From Chitinolyticbacter meiyuanensis (GTDB taxonomy: Bacteria > Pseudomonadota > Gammaproteobacteria > Burkholderiales > Chitinibacteraceae), in NCBI RefSeq assembly GCF_008033135.1, contig NZ_CP041335.1:2609925-2673924 (forward strand): a stretch of DNA of 64,000 nucleotides. The letters run 5' to 3'. A program made the position numbers and the translations under genes. Below are positions 19,607 through 28,873 of the stretch, one piece after another; positions within the stretch are counted from its first letter, which is position 1; the number at the start of each line of letters is the position of its first letter. The notes under the pieces were generated by a model. The model worked only from the letters and a program-made list of their open reading frames with translations. It had not been told where the DNA came from and did not search any database.

Positions 19607-20072
19607 AACTGAGGGTCCCCCGCTGGGCATCGTCGCCAGGCGCCTGCCCGGCGGGCTCGGCGTCCGCTGTCGGCAACGGCGCTGGCTGGGCGATGCTTTC
19701 CCAGGCATCGCGCAGATCGGTCAGCAAGGTGACCACCTGATCGATCAGCTCGGGACGGTTGTGCAGATTGGCTTCGAACAACTGCTGGATCATGTAGAAG
19801 TACAGCGCATCGAGGTTGGCCGACAATTCGCCGCCCTGCTCGTGATCAAGCACCAGCCGCAGGCCTTCGTCGATGATGGAGATCGCCTTGCTCAGCGATT
19901 CACCCTTGGCGGCGATATCGCCATTCTGCATATGCAGCTTGCCCAACTGCGCAGCCTTGATCGCGCCTTCGTACAGCATCACGATCAGCCGCCCAGGGGA
20001 AGCGGATTCGACCTGGGCCTGCAGGTTTTGCTTGCCATAAGCGGCCAGCGCCTTCTTTGCGCCAACGGACAT
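19593..20072 (-). CDS. fliS: Flagellar secretion chaperone FliS
   Basis: A 159-residue cytoplasmic chaperone that holds flagellin monomers before export. It contains the family strings AYGKQNLQAQVESASPGRLIVMLYEGAI and LEAN-like FEANLHNRPELIDQVVTLLTDLRDAW. The four-helix core occupies residues 1-130, and a longer Pro/Ala-rich tail (131-159) is an addition to the usual 125-135 residues. It lies 11 bases downstream of fliD. Confidence 0.93.
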   Translation of the reverse strand: MSVGAKKALAAYGKQNLQAQVESASPGRLIVMLYEGAIKAAQLGKLHMQNGDIAAKGESLSKAISIIDEGLRLVLDHEQGGELSANLDALYFYMIQQLFEANLHNRPELIDQVVTLLTDLRDAWESIAQPAPLPTADAEPAGQAPGDDAQRGTLSYGKA

Positions 20073-20083
20073 GGGACTTCCTC

Positions 20084-22141
20084 TTACTTCTTGTTGCCGC
20101 TCGCCAGATTGTTCAGCATCGACAGTTGCTGGCTCAGGTAGGTACTGGTCGAATTCATCGTTGCGATCTGCACATCCAGCGCAGTGAATTGCGCGCGGTA
20201 GCGCTTCTCGATGTCTTCCAGGCGCCGGGTCACGGTATTACCCTGCGCGCCGATGTTCTTCAGATCACGGTTCAAACCGTCGATGCGGCTGCGTAGCAAG
20301 CCGTTGTCGGAAAGCATGCTGGTGACCGTCTGATCGAGCTTGCTGGCAAAACCACGACTGAAGCCAATGGTACCGTATTCGCCTGCGGTATCGCCGGTAA
20401 TCGTGAGTTTCAGGCCTTCGGCCTTGCCGGAGCCGGTCAGGACCTGGCCATCGCCCTTGGCGGGCTCGCCGTTGATGGTCCCGACCACATCCGACCCGGT
20501 CCCGCCCTGCGCCACCTTGAAGCCCAACGTGGCCTCGGTGGCGGAGCCAGTCGCGGTGATCTGTACATTGGATTTGGCGCCGTACTTGTTCGAGCTCATC
20601 TCGAACTTGCCGCTGGTGGCGTTGTAGCTCACCGTCACGGCGGCATTGGCATCCTTCAAGCGGCTGTCGCCATTGATCTTGGACTGTATTTCGGCGGCGA
20701 GTGCCGCTGGCGTGGCGTAGCTGCCCGGCGACAGCTTGATCTGGCCGGACGACGCACCGTCGACGGCCACCATCAGCATGTCGTTGTCGCCTTCGGCAAT
20801 GGTGATCGGGCCATTGGCAACGGCAAGGCCACTGAAATTGCCGCGCGTGGCCGGCGAGCTGATGCTCACGCCAAAGCTGCCCACCTGCGTCGCCGCAGTC
20901 GACGAGACGTAGCTGACGCGCGCATCGCTGGTGACGCCGTTCACGGCGAACAGGCTGGCCACGTCCTCGGGGCGGGTATCAAGCGCTTTTTGCAGCTTGG
21001 TCGAGTCGAGGGTCATGTTGCCCTTGTCGTCGAAACTCACGCCGACCGCGCCCAGGCTCTGGTAATAACTGCCGCTGCCCAGGCCCTGGTTCAGGGTGGA
21101 GCGGATCGACGATTGCATCGAACGGATCACGTAGTCACCGTTGAGCAGCCCGGCGGAATTGTCGTCCTTGTTGTAAAAACTCAGCCCTTCGACCGATTTC
21201 ACGAATTCGTTGTAGGACTTCACGAAGTCCTCGACCGCGGTCTTCACCCCGCTGGTATCGCGCGAGATGTTGAGCGAGGTTGCGACGGGTGCATTGTTGG
21301 TATCACGCGCGCTGACCTTCTGCAGCGTCAGCGTCACCCCCTGCAACACATCGGTCACGGTGTTGCTCGACTTGCTGATCGCGATGCCGTCGAGCTGGAA
21401 TTCGGCGTTCTGGGCAGCCTGTGTCTGCGTGAGATTCTTGGTGCCCAGCGGATCATAGGAAAAGCGTGACAATCCGGCAGTATCGGTGTCGTTGCCATCG
21501 GCATCGTCGGTGGTGATCTTGAGGCTGTTGGCCTTGCCGCTGTCACTTGACGAGAGCAACAGGCGATAACCGCTGCCATCGTTGACAATGGTGGCGGTCA
21601 CGCCCGCCTTCTTGGCATTGATGGCATCACGCAGGCCCGTCAGCGTGTTGTTGGTGCTGTCGATCTCGATGGTCAGGGCACCTTTGTCGCCGTTGACCTC
21701 GAAGGTGTCGTCGGCCGCGTTGCCCGACGTGCCCTTGTCGTCGTAGGTGCCGAACTGGATCGTCATGGAGCCAGTGCCCACCGGCGCATTGACGCTGGAA
21801 AACGACTGCGACTTCAGCTTGTGCGCCTGCGCCAGCTGCGTCACCGCCAGGCTGTAGCTACCTGCCTGCGCGTTGACGGCGGTGCTCACGGTACCGATGG
21901 TGGTATCGGCCAGACTGCCCTTGAGGCTCTTGTAGGCGCTGGCGCTCGACAACGACAGCACGCGCCCCTGGAACGTCGATAGCGCGCCTTGCAAGGTGCC
22001 GATGGCCGAGATCTTGGCCTGGGCTTCCTTGGCCTTGTCCTGCAGCTTGGTCAACGGCTGGCTCTCGATCTCCATCAGTTGGGAGATGATGTCGTTGACG
22101 TTCAGCCCCGAGCCCAAACCTGATGATGTAATCGATGCCAT
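20084..22141 (-). CDS. fliD: Flagellar filament cap protein FliD (HAP2)
   Basis: A 685-residue secreted cap protein. The N-terminus SSGLGSGLNVNDIISQLMEIE and the early LGTLQGALSTFQ-like segment match the FliD N-terminal domain, and the C-terminus ends LSQQLSMLNNL, the usual FliD end. The middle is an extended variable region rich in Ser, Thr and Gly, which makes this protein longer than the 460-residue E. coli form. A sigma-28 promoter lies just upstream, overlapping the end of flaG. Confidence 0.93.
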   Translation of the reverse strand: MASITSSGLGSGLNVNDIISQLMEIESQPLTKLQDKAKEAQAKISAIGTLQGALSTFQGRVLSLSSASAYKSLKGSLADTTIGTVSTAVNAQAGSYSLAVTQLAQAHKLKSQSFSSVNAPVGTGSMTIQFGTYDDKGTSGNAADDTFEVNGDKGALTIEIDSTNNTLTGLRDAINAKKAGVTATIVNDGSGYRLLLSSSDSGKANSLKITTDDADGNDTDTAGLSRFSYDPLGTKNLTQTQAAQNAEFQLDGIAISKSSNTVTDVLQGVTLTLQKVSARDTNNAPVATSLNISRDTSGVKTAVEDFVKSYNEFVKSVEGLSFYNKDDNSAGLLNGDYVIRSMQSSIRSTLNQGLGSGSYYQSLGAVGVSFDDKGNMTLDSTKLQKALDTRPEDVASLFAVNGVTSDARVSYVSSTAATQVGSFGVSISSPATRGNFSGLAVANGPITIAEGDNDMLMVAVDGASSGQIKLSPGSYATPAALAAEIQSKINGDSRLKDANAAVTVSYNATSGKFEMSSNKYGAKSNVQITATGSATEATLGFKVAQGGTGSDVVGTINGEPAKGDGQVLTGSGKAEGLKLTITGDTAGEYGTIGFSRGFASKLDQTVTSMLSDNGLLRSRIDGLNRDLKNIGAQGNTVTRRLEDIEKRYRAQFTALDVQIATMNSTSTYLSQQLSMLNNLASGNKK

Positions 22142-22194
22142 GGTGCAGTCCTGCCTTGTTGAATGGATGAATCGGGTAAAGCTGCTTGCTGTTT

Positions 22195-22221
22195 AAATCG
22201 GCAATTCAGGCCTGTTCTTTA
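22195..22221 (-). promoter_or_regulatory. Sigma-28 (FliA) promoter for fliD
   Basis: On the minus strand TAAAG (22217-22221) is followed after exactly 14 bases by GCCGATTT (22195-22202). The consensus is TAAAG, 14 bases, GCCGATAA. The -35 element overlaps the last codons of flaG. A weaker second match (TAAAC, 14 bases, CCCGATTC) lies just downstream. Confidence 0.7.
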
Positions 22222-22592
22222 ATCAGCAGACCGCGAAACTGGTCAATGGCCTTGGCGATCGCGATCGCTTCCTCGCTGGGGATCTGGCGGATCACCTCAT
22301 CGGTGCTGCTGTCGACCACCTTCACCACCACCGCATTGACGTCGTTGTCGATCGAGAAATTCAGCGCGCTGCTGTTGGAAAGGGCCTGTGCGGTTTCGTT
22401 CAGCTTCTTCACCGCATCCTTCAGCTCGTCACCGCTTTGTATCGCATCGGTGGCCTGCACCGCATCGCTGGGAACCGCAATCGCAGACACTGCGGCCTGG
22501 GCACTACTGGTTTGGGAATCAGGCCGGCGGCTGGCCTGCTCGGTAAGCGCCGGACCGGAATTGGCCTGCGCGGGGATCGGGGATATTTGCAT
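22206..22592 (-). CDS. flaG: Flagellar protein FlaG
   Basis: A 128-residue protein with the FlaG C-terminal domain: LNFSIDNDVNAVVVKVVDSSTDEVIRQIPSEE, then a final helix. The N-terminal half is Ala/Ser/Gln rich and probably disordered. FlaG influences filament length in several bacteria. It lies between fliC and fliD, as in Pseudomonas and many betaproteobacteria. Confidence 0.9.
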   Translation of the reverse strand: MQISPIPAQANSGPALTEQASRRPDSQTSSAQAAVSAIAVPSDAVQATDAIQSGDELKDAVKKLNETAQALSNSSALNFSIDNDVNAVVVKVVDSSTDEVIRQIPSEEAIAIAKAIDQFRGLLIKEQA

Positions 22593-22610
22593 GACGGCTC
22601 TCCCAAGGGA

Positions 22611-22644
22611 ATGCCCCGGCGCGGTTTTAACCGGGCCGGGGCAT
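22611..22644 (-). terminator. Stem-loop between fliC and flaG
   Basis: A perfect 10-bp GC-rich stem (arms 22611-22620 and 22635-22644) encloses a smaller inverted repeat (CGGTT and AACCG). On the minus strand there is no T run after it. It is therefore more likely to be a partial terminator or an mRNA 3'-end stabiliser that raises fliC over flaG than a full terminator. Confidence 0.5.
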
Positions 22645-22677
22645 GATTTGCCAGCGAACTAGCCTAGCTTATCAGGC

Positions 22678-24288
22678 TTAGCCCAGGAGGCTGAGGACCT
22701 GTTGCGGCAGCTGGTTGGCTTGCGACAGCATCGCGGTACCGGCCTGTTGCAGAATCTGCGCACGGGTCAGGTTCGCGGTTTCCGAAGCGAAGTCTGCATC
22801 CAGAATCCGGCTACGGGCGGCGGAGAGGTTCTCCGACGTGGTGGCCAGGTTCGAGATGGTGGCCGAGAAGCGCGATTGCAGGGCACCGAACTTGGCGCGC
22901 TGGTCGTTGATGGTGGTCAGTGCGTCATCGACGGTGCGCAGGGCTTGCGCAGCGCCTTCGACGGTCGACACATCCAGCTTCTCGACAGTCTTCAGATCGG
23001 CTTGGTACGAGGCACCCGAGGCGAACACGCTGGTGTTGTCGACACCGGTGAACAGCACACCCGAGGCGAAGCTGGCCGAGTCGGTCGTCACCGAGAACGA
23101 GTTGGACGAGTTCAGCACCACTTGGCCACCGAAGTGCACCGAACCGGTTGCGCCGGCGCTGTACACCGTCGAGCTCGACAGATACTGGGTCGAACCGGTG
23201 GAGTTGGCGGTATCGAAGTTCCACACGTTCACGTCGCCGCCGAAGCCGCTAGCTACGCCGCTGGCCGAGGTCATGGCGATGTTCGAACCATCTTCGGACA
23301 CCAGCTTGATACCGTATTGCGTGGTACCCGAGCTGTCCTGGAAGGTTTCGAGCTGTGCGGTCACGCCAGTCTGCGACGACTTGGAGTTGAATGCCGAGAT
23401 TGCCTGGGCGTATTCGTCGCCTTCGATGGTGCCGTTGTTGTTGGCATCGGAGACGTTGAACGACACGGCCTGGAAGGTATCGGACTTCGAAGCCAGGGCC
23501 AGGGTGAAGGTACCGCTACCCAGCGAGAGCGTGGTCTCGGTACGGGCAGTGGCGCGCACGCCGGTGTTGGCCTGGTTGATCTTGGTGGCGATATCACGCG
23601 CCATGTCGGTACCCGACACCGAGATCGAGGTGCCGTTGATGCTGAACGTACCGCTAGCGGCCACGGTCACGCCGTCCACGTTCACGGTACCGGTGGCGCC
23701 GGCAGACACGGTGGTGCCCGAAGTCACGAAGTTGCTGATCGACTTGGCGCCGGTACCGTTACCGTTACCGATCTGGTAGGTGCCGTATTGGCTGGTACGC
23801 AGGTTCGAGGTCGTCGCGGTGATCGATTCGTTGACGTTGGCACCGATCTGGTAGGTTGCCGCGGTGAACGAGCCGTCGAACAGCTTCTGGCCGTTGAACT
23901 GGGTGGTGTTGGCAGTACGCTCGAGTTCCGAGACCAGCTGCGTCACTTCGGCGTTGATCGCTTCGCGATCGCTGGCCGAGTTGGTGGCGTTGCCGGACTG
24001 CACGGCCAGTTCGCGGATCCGTTGCAGCATGTCGCCCATTTGCGACAGCGCGCCTTCACCGGTTTGCGCCAGCGACACGCCATCGTTGGCGTTGCGGGTG
24101 GCTTGGTCCATGCCGCGGATTTGCGACGTGAAACGCTGAGAAATCGCCAGACCGGCAGCATCATCCTTCGCGCTGTTGATACGCAGACCCGAGGAGAGTC
24201 GTTGCAGCGAGGTGTTGAGGCTGGTCTGGGAATTGTTCAGGTTGCGCTGGGAATTCAGCGACGGAATGTTGGTGTTAATGACTTGCAT
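22678..24288 (-). CDS. fliC: Flagellin
   Basis: A 536-residue filament protein. The conserved D0/D1 N-terminus is complete ([37 protein letters not shown]). So is the C-terminus ([42 protein letters not shown], ending LLG). The central part, roughly residues 175-440, is the variable surface-exposed domain, rich in Ser, Thr and Gly. The neighbouring glycosyltransferase operon raises the possibility that this surface is glycosylated, which the sequence alone cannot show. Confidence 0.97.
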   Translation of the reverse strand: MQVINTNIPSLNSQRNLNNSQTSLNTSLQRLSSGLRINSAKDDAAGLAISQRFTSQIRGMDQATRNANDGVSLAQTGEGALSQMGDMLQRIRELAVQSGNATNSASDREAINAEVTQLVSELERTANTTQFNGQKLFDGSFTAATYQIGANVNESITATTSNLRTSQYGTYQIGNGNGTGAKSISNFVTSGTTVSAGATGTVNVDGVTVAASGTFSINGTSISVSGTDMARDIATKINQANTGVRATARTETTLSLGSGTFTLALASKSDTFQAVSFNVSDANNNGTIEGDEYAQAISAFNSKSSQTGVTAQLETFQDSSGTTQYGIKLVSEDGSNIAMTSASGVASGFGGDVNVWNFDTANSTGSTQYLSSSTVYSAGATGSVHFGGQVVLNSSNSFSVTTDSASFASGVLFTGVDNTSVFASGASYQADLKTVEKLDVSTVEGAAQALRTVDDALTTINDQRAKFGALQSRFSATISNLATTSENLSAARSRILDADFASETANLTRAQILQQAGTAMLSQANQLPQQVLSLLG

Positions 24289-24360
24289 GACTGTTTCTCC
24301 TCGAGAGAAAACGGTATTCAGAAACTACATCGGAGCGAATTCATTCGATCCTTGGAACCG

Positions 24361-24387
24361 TTATCGACGACCTCTGCATGAACTTTA
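24361..24387 (-). promoter_or_regulatory. Sigma-28 (FliA) promoter for fliC
   Basis: On the minus strand TAAAG (24383-24387), 14 bases and GTCGATAA (24361-24368) match the sigma-28 consensus at all but one position, with exact spacing. It lies about 75 bases upstream of the flagellin start. Confidence 0.85.
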
Positions 24388-24437
24388 GGGGCTGCCCGCA
24401 ACTTTTTTTGCAGACGTTACAAACGGCATCCGCAAAG

Positions 24438-24469
24438 TGCAAAGGCCGCCCATTGAGGCGGCCTTTGCA
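24438..24469 (-). terminator. Terminator-like stem at the end of the glycan operon
   Basis: Perfect 13-bp arms (24438-24450 and 24457-24469) with a 6-base loop lie 15 bases past the stop of the large glycosyltransferase gene. The following minus-strand sequence has only short T tracts. It insulates fliC from the 14-kb operon upstream. Confidence 0.65.
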
Positions 24470-24483
24470 TGGTCCCGTCCGGC

Positions 24484-27400
24484 TCAATCGGGCAGCCAGG
24501 CCTGCCGCCAGGCGACGAGATGCTCGCCTTCCAGCATCCAGTCGCGCAGCACCGCTTCGCGCAACGCATCGCCCTGCCGAGCCGTGGCATCCAGATCGCG
24601 CAAATGACTGCGGATGGCCTCCACCCAGTCGCGGAAGCGGTTCTTCACCAGCGTCACCGGCAAGTCGCCGCGATAGCAGACGATATCGGTCGCGACGGTG
24701 GGGAAACCGCAGGCGCCGTATTCCAGCAGCCGCAGGTTGCTCTTGCACTCGTTGAACAGGTTGTGTTCGAGCGGCGCCAGCGCGAGATCGAGGTTCAGGC
24801 TGGCGAGCTTGGCCGGATATTGCTCGATCGGCACGCCCGAGTGGTATTCGCGCACATAGGGCTTGAGCACTTCCGGGCACATGCCGAAGAACACCCAGTC
24901 CACTTCGTCCGCCAGCGCCTTGACCACGTCGTGGATCACTTCCAGGTCGCCGGTATGGCTCATGCCGCCCCCCCAGCCAACCCGTGGCTTCGCGCCCACG
25001 CGTCGCTCGCTCTGCAGATCACGCCACCACTTGGGTGGCAGGCGGTTCTCGATCACGCGGATATCGCGATGCAGGTTCAGCTCGGCGTACGCCTCGGCCA
25101 GCGGCGCAGTCGATACCACGAAGCGGTCAACCAGCGACAGCGCCTTGCGCATCTGCTTGAGCACATCCTTGGGCATATGGGCGCGATGCGCGCTCTTCAT
25201 CGGCAGGTTGGGCAGGTAGTCATCGAGCTCGTAGATCTTGAAAGCCCGCGAATAGCGCTTGTACTGCTCGATGAAACCGATCTGGTTCTCCGTGATCTGG
25301 CGCTGCAACAGCAACACGTCCGGATCGAGCCGGGCCAGGTCGACCGGGTGCAACAGCTCCCAGCTGATATGCCCATCGATCTGCAGTGCCTCCTGCTGCG
25401 CAAGGAAAGGCTGGATCACGCGATACTGGCCGCAGCCCATCGCATCGCCCGGGTGTGCCAGCACCGTCGGCAGCGGCCGCCAGCTTACCGGTCGCCACGA
25501 CAACTGCGCACGCGGCTCCAGATCGAAGCCGTTGCCATGCAGGAAGAGGTTGCGGTTGTAGGCCGGATCGGCGGCCAGGCGCGGCAGCCAGCGCTGCAGC
25601 AACGCGGCCCGCGCCGGCTCACCCGGCGCATCGCCCGGCAAGGTCTGCACCGCGGTCACCCGCGGTGTCCAGACCGTCAGATAACCGGCGGCGTGCGCAC
25701 GCAGGCAGAAGTCGACATCGGCGTGACCATCGCGGAACGCTGCCGCATCGAAACCACCCAGCTCGTCGAACACCTGCTTACGCACCATCATGCAACCACG
25801 GCTGACCGCGGAGCCGTCCTGGTCGAGCTGCAGGCGGTTCATGTAGCCGTAGGCATCATGTGGCATGCCGATGAACGCGCTATTGGCTGCGCCATGCAGG
25901 CCCAGGATATGCAGCGCCTTGACCACTGTGCCGTCCGGCGCCAGCAGCTTGCCGCCGACGACGCCGACTTCGGCGCGTTGCGCGTGGTTGAGCAGCAAGT
26001 CGATCCAGTCTTCGCCGACGATCTCGCTGCCGGCATCGAGCAACAGCAGGTATTCGCCGCTGGCCTGACTGGCCAGCACGTTGACGATGGCGGCATCGTT
26101 GAAGGCGTCGTCGCTGGCAAACGTGCGCAGGCGTGGGTTGCCAAGCGCATCGAGGCCGACCAGGTATTCACGCAGCGCCGGCACATCGCCATGAGCGTCG
26201 ATCACCAGCAGCTCATAGTGCGGATAGCGGGTGGCCGAGACCAGCCGCTCGATGCAGCGTTGCAGCGCGGCGAGCTCCCGCGGTGCAACCAGGATGACCG
26301 ACACCAGCGGCTGGCTTGCATGCTGATAGCGCACGCTGCGCGCCGACGGCAAGGCGCCCTGCTCGACCACAGTGGTCAATCCCAGCCGTCCCAGGTGGGC
26401 CGCGATCACTGGCGACAGCGGCTGCTGCACAGCATCGAGGTTCACCCAGTCGCCATACGGCACGGCGCTGTGATACAGCACGTCATCCAGATGGCCGATC
26501 GCCGGCCAGCCCGCCTGCTCCAGCACGCGGAACAGCAGGTCCACATGGGCCAATGCGCCAAAACGCGCATCGAATCCACCGAACTGCGTCAGCCCCGGCA
26601 CCGATACCGCCAGCGAGCGGCCGATATAGGGCGTGTTGCGCAGCAGTTCGAGGTTGAAGTCCGGACGGAAGATAGGCAGATCGTATTGCCCCTCCGGCTT
26701 GCGCCAGTCTTCATCGGCATAGACGCAGTGCACGGCCGGCTGGCTGATGATCTGCTCGGCCAGCAGCAGCGTGGCGGTCTTTTCCAGCTCGTCGCCGGCG
26801 TGGACCAGCCACAGCCAGTCCGAGCCAGCCGGCAGTGCGCTGCCCAGCGTCTGCGGCCACGCGTCGTCCAGCCCCAGCCAGCTGACGTTGTCACCGGCGC
26901 CGCCAGCCGGGGCCGGCTTGCTCGAGAGGATGATGATGTGCGCGGGGTGGTAGTACTGCGCGGTCAGGCTGCGGATGGTACGCACCAGCGCCGCCACGTC
27001 GCCCGCTTCATCGAAGATCACCGGGACGATGCGCGGCTGGTGTGGCCACTCGGCGATACGGGCATCGAACAACCGGCCGTGGCTGGGCAGCAGGCGCCGC
27101 TCGGCGCGCCAGGCCGCGTACACATCAAGGAAGGACAGCGCGCGTGCCGGCGCCTGGCCGGGGTTCTGCGCGGCATCCATCTGGCCCAGCAGCTTGCCGC
27201 GTGCCTCGGCCAGCACGCCATTGCCCAGGTCGCCATGGCGCTGGTAAAGCTTGCGATACAACGCCGGGAAATTCTTGCGTTCGCGCCCCAGCATGTGATC
27301 GGTGCCGCCCGATGGCCGCACATGCACCTCGGACGTCACCCGTGGCTCGTGCACGAACTCGAGATGCCGCGCCAGCTTGAGCAGCATGTCCCAGTCTTCC

Positions 27401-28860
27401 AGCGCAGTCAGCGATTCATCGAAACCGCCGACCACGTCCAGCGCTGCGCGCGGGTGGCTCCAGGTATTGACCGGGATGTAGTTCTGCAGGAACAGCTGCT
27501 CGCGCGAGAACTGCTGGTGGCGGAACGGCTCCTCGCGCGCAAGCTCGATGCGCTGGCCGTCCTCCAGCTTTTCCTGCACATAGACCACGCCCGTGTACGC
27601 CACCTTGTCCGGATGCTGGGCATGGGTTGCCGCCAGCACCGCCAGGTGATTCGGCAAGTAAAGGTCGTCGTCATCGAGGTAGCAGACATAGCGGCCGCGC
27701 GCCTGGCGCAAGCCGGCATTGCGCGCGGCCGAGAGGCCGCTGTTCCTGCCCAGGTACAGATAGGTGACGGGGTACTCGCACTCGGCGATCAGCGCCTCGA
27801 CCGGGCTGCCATGGTCGTTGACGAGGATCACCTCGAAATCGCGCCAGGTCTGTGCCGACAGGCTGGCCAGTGCATCGACCAGCAGCTCGGGGCGGTTGTA
27901 GGTGGTGAGCACCACCGAGAACATCGGCGCGTCATCCGGCGCCACAACCCTGGCCGATAGCAGGCTCGCCGGCTGGAACAGCGCCTGGTGAATGGCTTCG
28001 GCGCGCACCCGGAACTGCTCCTGGATCTGCGCCGGGTAGCTGCCGAAGCGTTGCAGGTAAAGCCGCCAGATGCGCTCGGCCGCCGCGCGGATGCGGGGGG
28101 CCGCAACCGGATCGGCCAGGTTCAGCTCGAGTATCTCGGTGTGTTCGGCCAACGGTTTTTCGGAGCCGTAGAAGCTTTGCGACACCTGGCCACCGTGCAC
28201 CCGGTAGCCCACCGTGGGCTGGTGCAGAAACACGAAATCCGGGTGCCGGCGGGCAATGCGCGTCCACAGTTCCCAGTCGCCCGCGGTCAGGTCTGGCCGA
28301 TGCAGCGGGCCCTCGGGCAGCCGCACCTCGTCGAACACGCTACGGCGCAGCATCACGGCCGAAGGCGTGATGTAGTTGTCGAAACTGAGCAGGTCGACCA
28401 CTTCGTCGCGGTGGCCGAAATAGGAGTGCGGCAGGTGTCCCGGGTGCTCCGCATAGCGCACCAGCTGGCCCTGTTCATCGATCCAGTTGCATTGCGTATA
28501 CGCCAGCGGTGCTTCCGGGTGCAGTTCGAGTGCAGCGAACAGCGAGGCAAGGTGGCCCGGGTAGATCAGGTCGTCCGATCCCAGTACCACTACATAGCGC
28601 CCGCTGCCCGATTCCACGCAGCGGTTGTAGTTGCCCATCATCCCGAGATTGTGCGGGTTGATCTCGTAGCGGAAGTTAGGGCGGTCGGCATAGCGCGCCA
28701 GCACGGCGAGCGTGTCGTCCTTGGACTGGTCGTCGAACACCAGCAATTCGAAGGACACGCCGGTCTGGGCCAACACCGACTCGATGGTCTTGTCGATGAA
28801 TCGGGCATTGTTGTACGACATCACCGCAACGGTGACATCCGGGCGAACAGGTGTAGTCAT
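24484..28860 (-). CDS. Giant multi-domain glycosyltransferase (GT2 repeats plus C-terminal GT-B domain)
   Basis: A 1458-residue cytoplasmic protein. A GT2 (GT-A fold) domain lies at about 8-245 (VTVAVMSYNNARFIDKTIES, GSDD). A second is at about 312-520 (FSVVLTTYNRPELL, YLDDDDLYLPNH, EDWDML). A degenerate GT2-like unit occupies about 610-800 and keeps VYADED. A fourth lies at about 850-1075 (VSVILVAPREL, LLLLDAGSEI, GGFD, HADVDFCLRAH). The last part, about 1130-1458, looks like a GT4-type GT-B enzyme (GGGMSHTGDLEVI, LLEYGACGFPTVAT). No signal peptide or membrane span is evident. It is the last gene of the glycan operon and lies next to fliC, so it may build the surface polysaccharide or glycosylate flagellin. 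Linkages cannot be predicted. Confidence 0.85.
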   Translation of the reverse strand: MTTPVRPDVTVAVMSYNNARFIDKTIESVLAQTGVSFELLVFDDQSKDDTLAVLARYADRPNFRYEINPHNLGMMGNYNRCVESGSGRYVVVLGSDDLIYPGHLASLFAALELHPEAPLAYTQCNWIDEQGQLVRYAEHPGHLPHSYFGHRDEVVDLLSFDNYITPSAVMLRRSVFDEVRLPEGPLHRPDLTAGDWELWTRIARRHPDFVFLHQPTVGYRVHGGQVSQSFYGSEKPLAEHTEILELNLADPVAAPRIRAAAERIWRLYLQRFGSYPAQIQEQFRVRAEAIHQALFQPASLLSARVVAPDDAPMFSVVLTTYNRPELLVDALASLSAQTWRDFEVILVNDHGSPVEALIAECEYPVTYLYLGRNSGLSAARNAGLRQARGRYVCYLDDDDLYLPNHLAVLAATHAQHPDKVAYTGVVYVQEKLEDGQRIELAREEPFRHQQFSREQLFLQNYIPVNTWSHPRAALDVVGGFDESLTALEDWDMLLKLARHLEFVHEPRVTSEVHVRPSGGTDHMLGRERKNFPALYRKLYQRHGDLGNGVLAEARGKLLGQMDAAQNPGQAPARALSFLDVYAAWRAERRLLPSHGRLFDARIAEWPHQPRIVPVIFDEAGDVAALVRTIRSLTAQYYHPAHIIILSSKPAPAGGAGDNVSWLGLDDAWPQTLGSALPAGSDWLWLVHAGDELEKTATLLLAEQIISQPAVHCVYADEDWRKPEGQYDLPIFRPDFNLELLRNTPYIGRSLAVSVPGLTQFGGFDARFGALAHVDLLFRVLEQAGWPAIGHLDDVLYHSAVPYGDWVNLDAVQQPLSPVIAAHLGRLGLTTVVEQGALPSARSVRYQHASQPLVSVILVAPRELAALQRCIERLVSATRYPHYELLVIDAHGDVPALREYLVGLDALGNPRLRTFASDDAFNDAAIVNVLASQASGEYLLLLDAGSEIVGEDWIDLLLNHAQRAEVGVVGGKLLAPDGTVVKALHILGLHGAANSAFIGMPHDAYGYMNRLQLDQDGSAVSRGCMMVRKQVFDELGGFDAAAFRDGHADVDFCLRAHAAGYLTVWTPRVTAVQTLPGDAPGEPARAALLQRWLPRLAADPAYNRNLFLHGNGFDLEPRAQLSWRPVSWRPLPTVLAHPGDAMGCGQYRVIQPFLAQQEALQIDGHISWELLHPVDLARLDPDVLLLQRQITENQIGFIEQYKRYSRAFKIYELDDYLPNLPMKSAHRAHMPKDVLKQMRKALSLVDRFVVSTAPLAEAYAELNLHRDIRVIENRLPPKWWRDLQSERRVGAKPRVGWGGGMSHTGDLEVIHDVVKALADEVDWVFFGMCPEVLKPYVREYHSGVPIEQYPAKLASLNLDLALAPLEHNLFNECKSNLRLLEYGACGFPTVATDIVCYRGDLPVTLVKNRFRDWVEAIRSHLRDLDATARQGDALREAVLRDWMLEGEHLVAWRQAWLPD

Positions 28861-28873
28861 GGATCAGGTCCGC

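Noticed and set aside
22702..24381. Plus-strand open frame of 559 codons opposite fliC
   Set aside because: It is a Gly/Arg/Val-rich shadow of flagellin and covers the sigma-28 promoter.
24469..27960. Long plus-strand open frame of 1163 codons
   Set aside because: It is the reverse complement of the giant glycosyltransferase gene. Its His-, Gln- and Arg-rich product has no domain pattern and is a shadow of GC-rich codon use.
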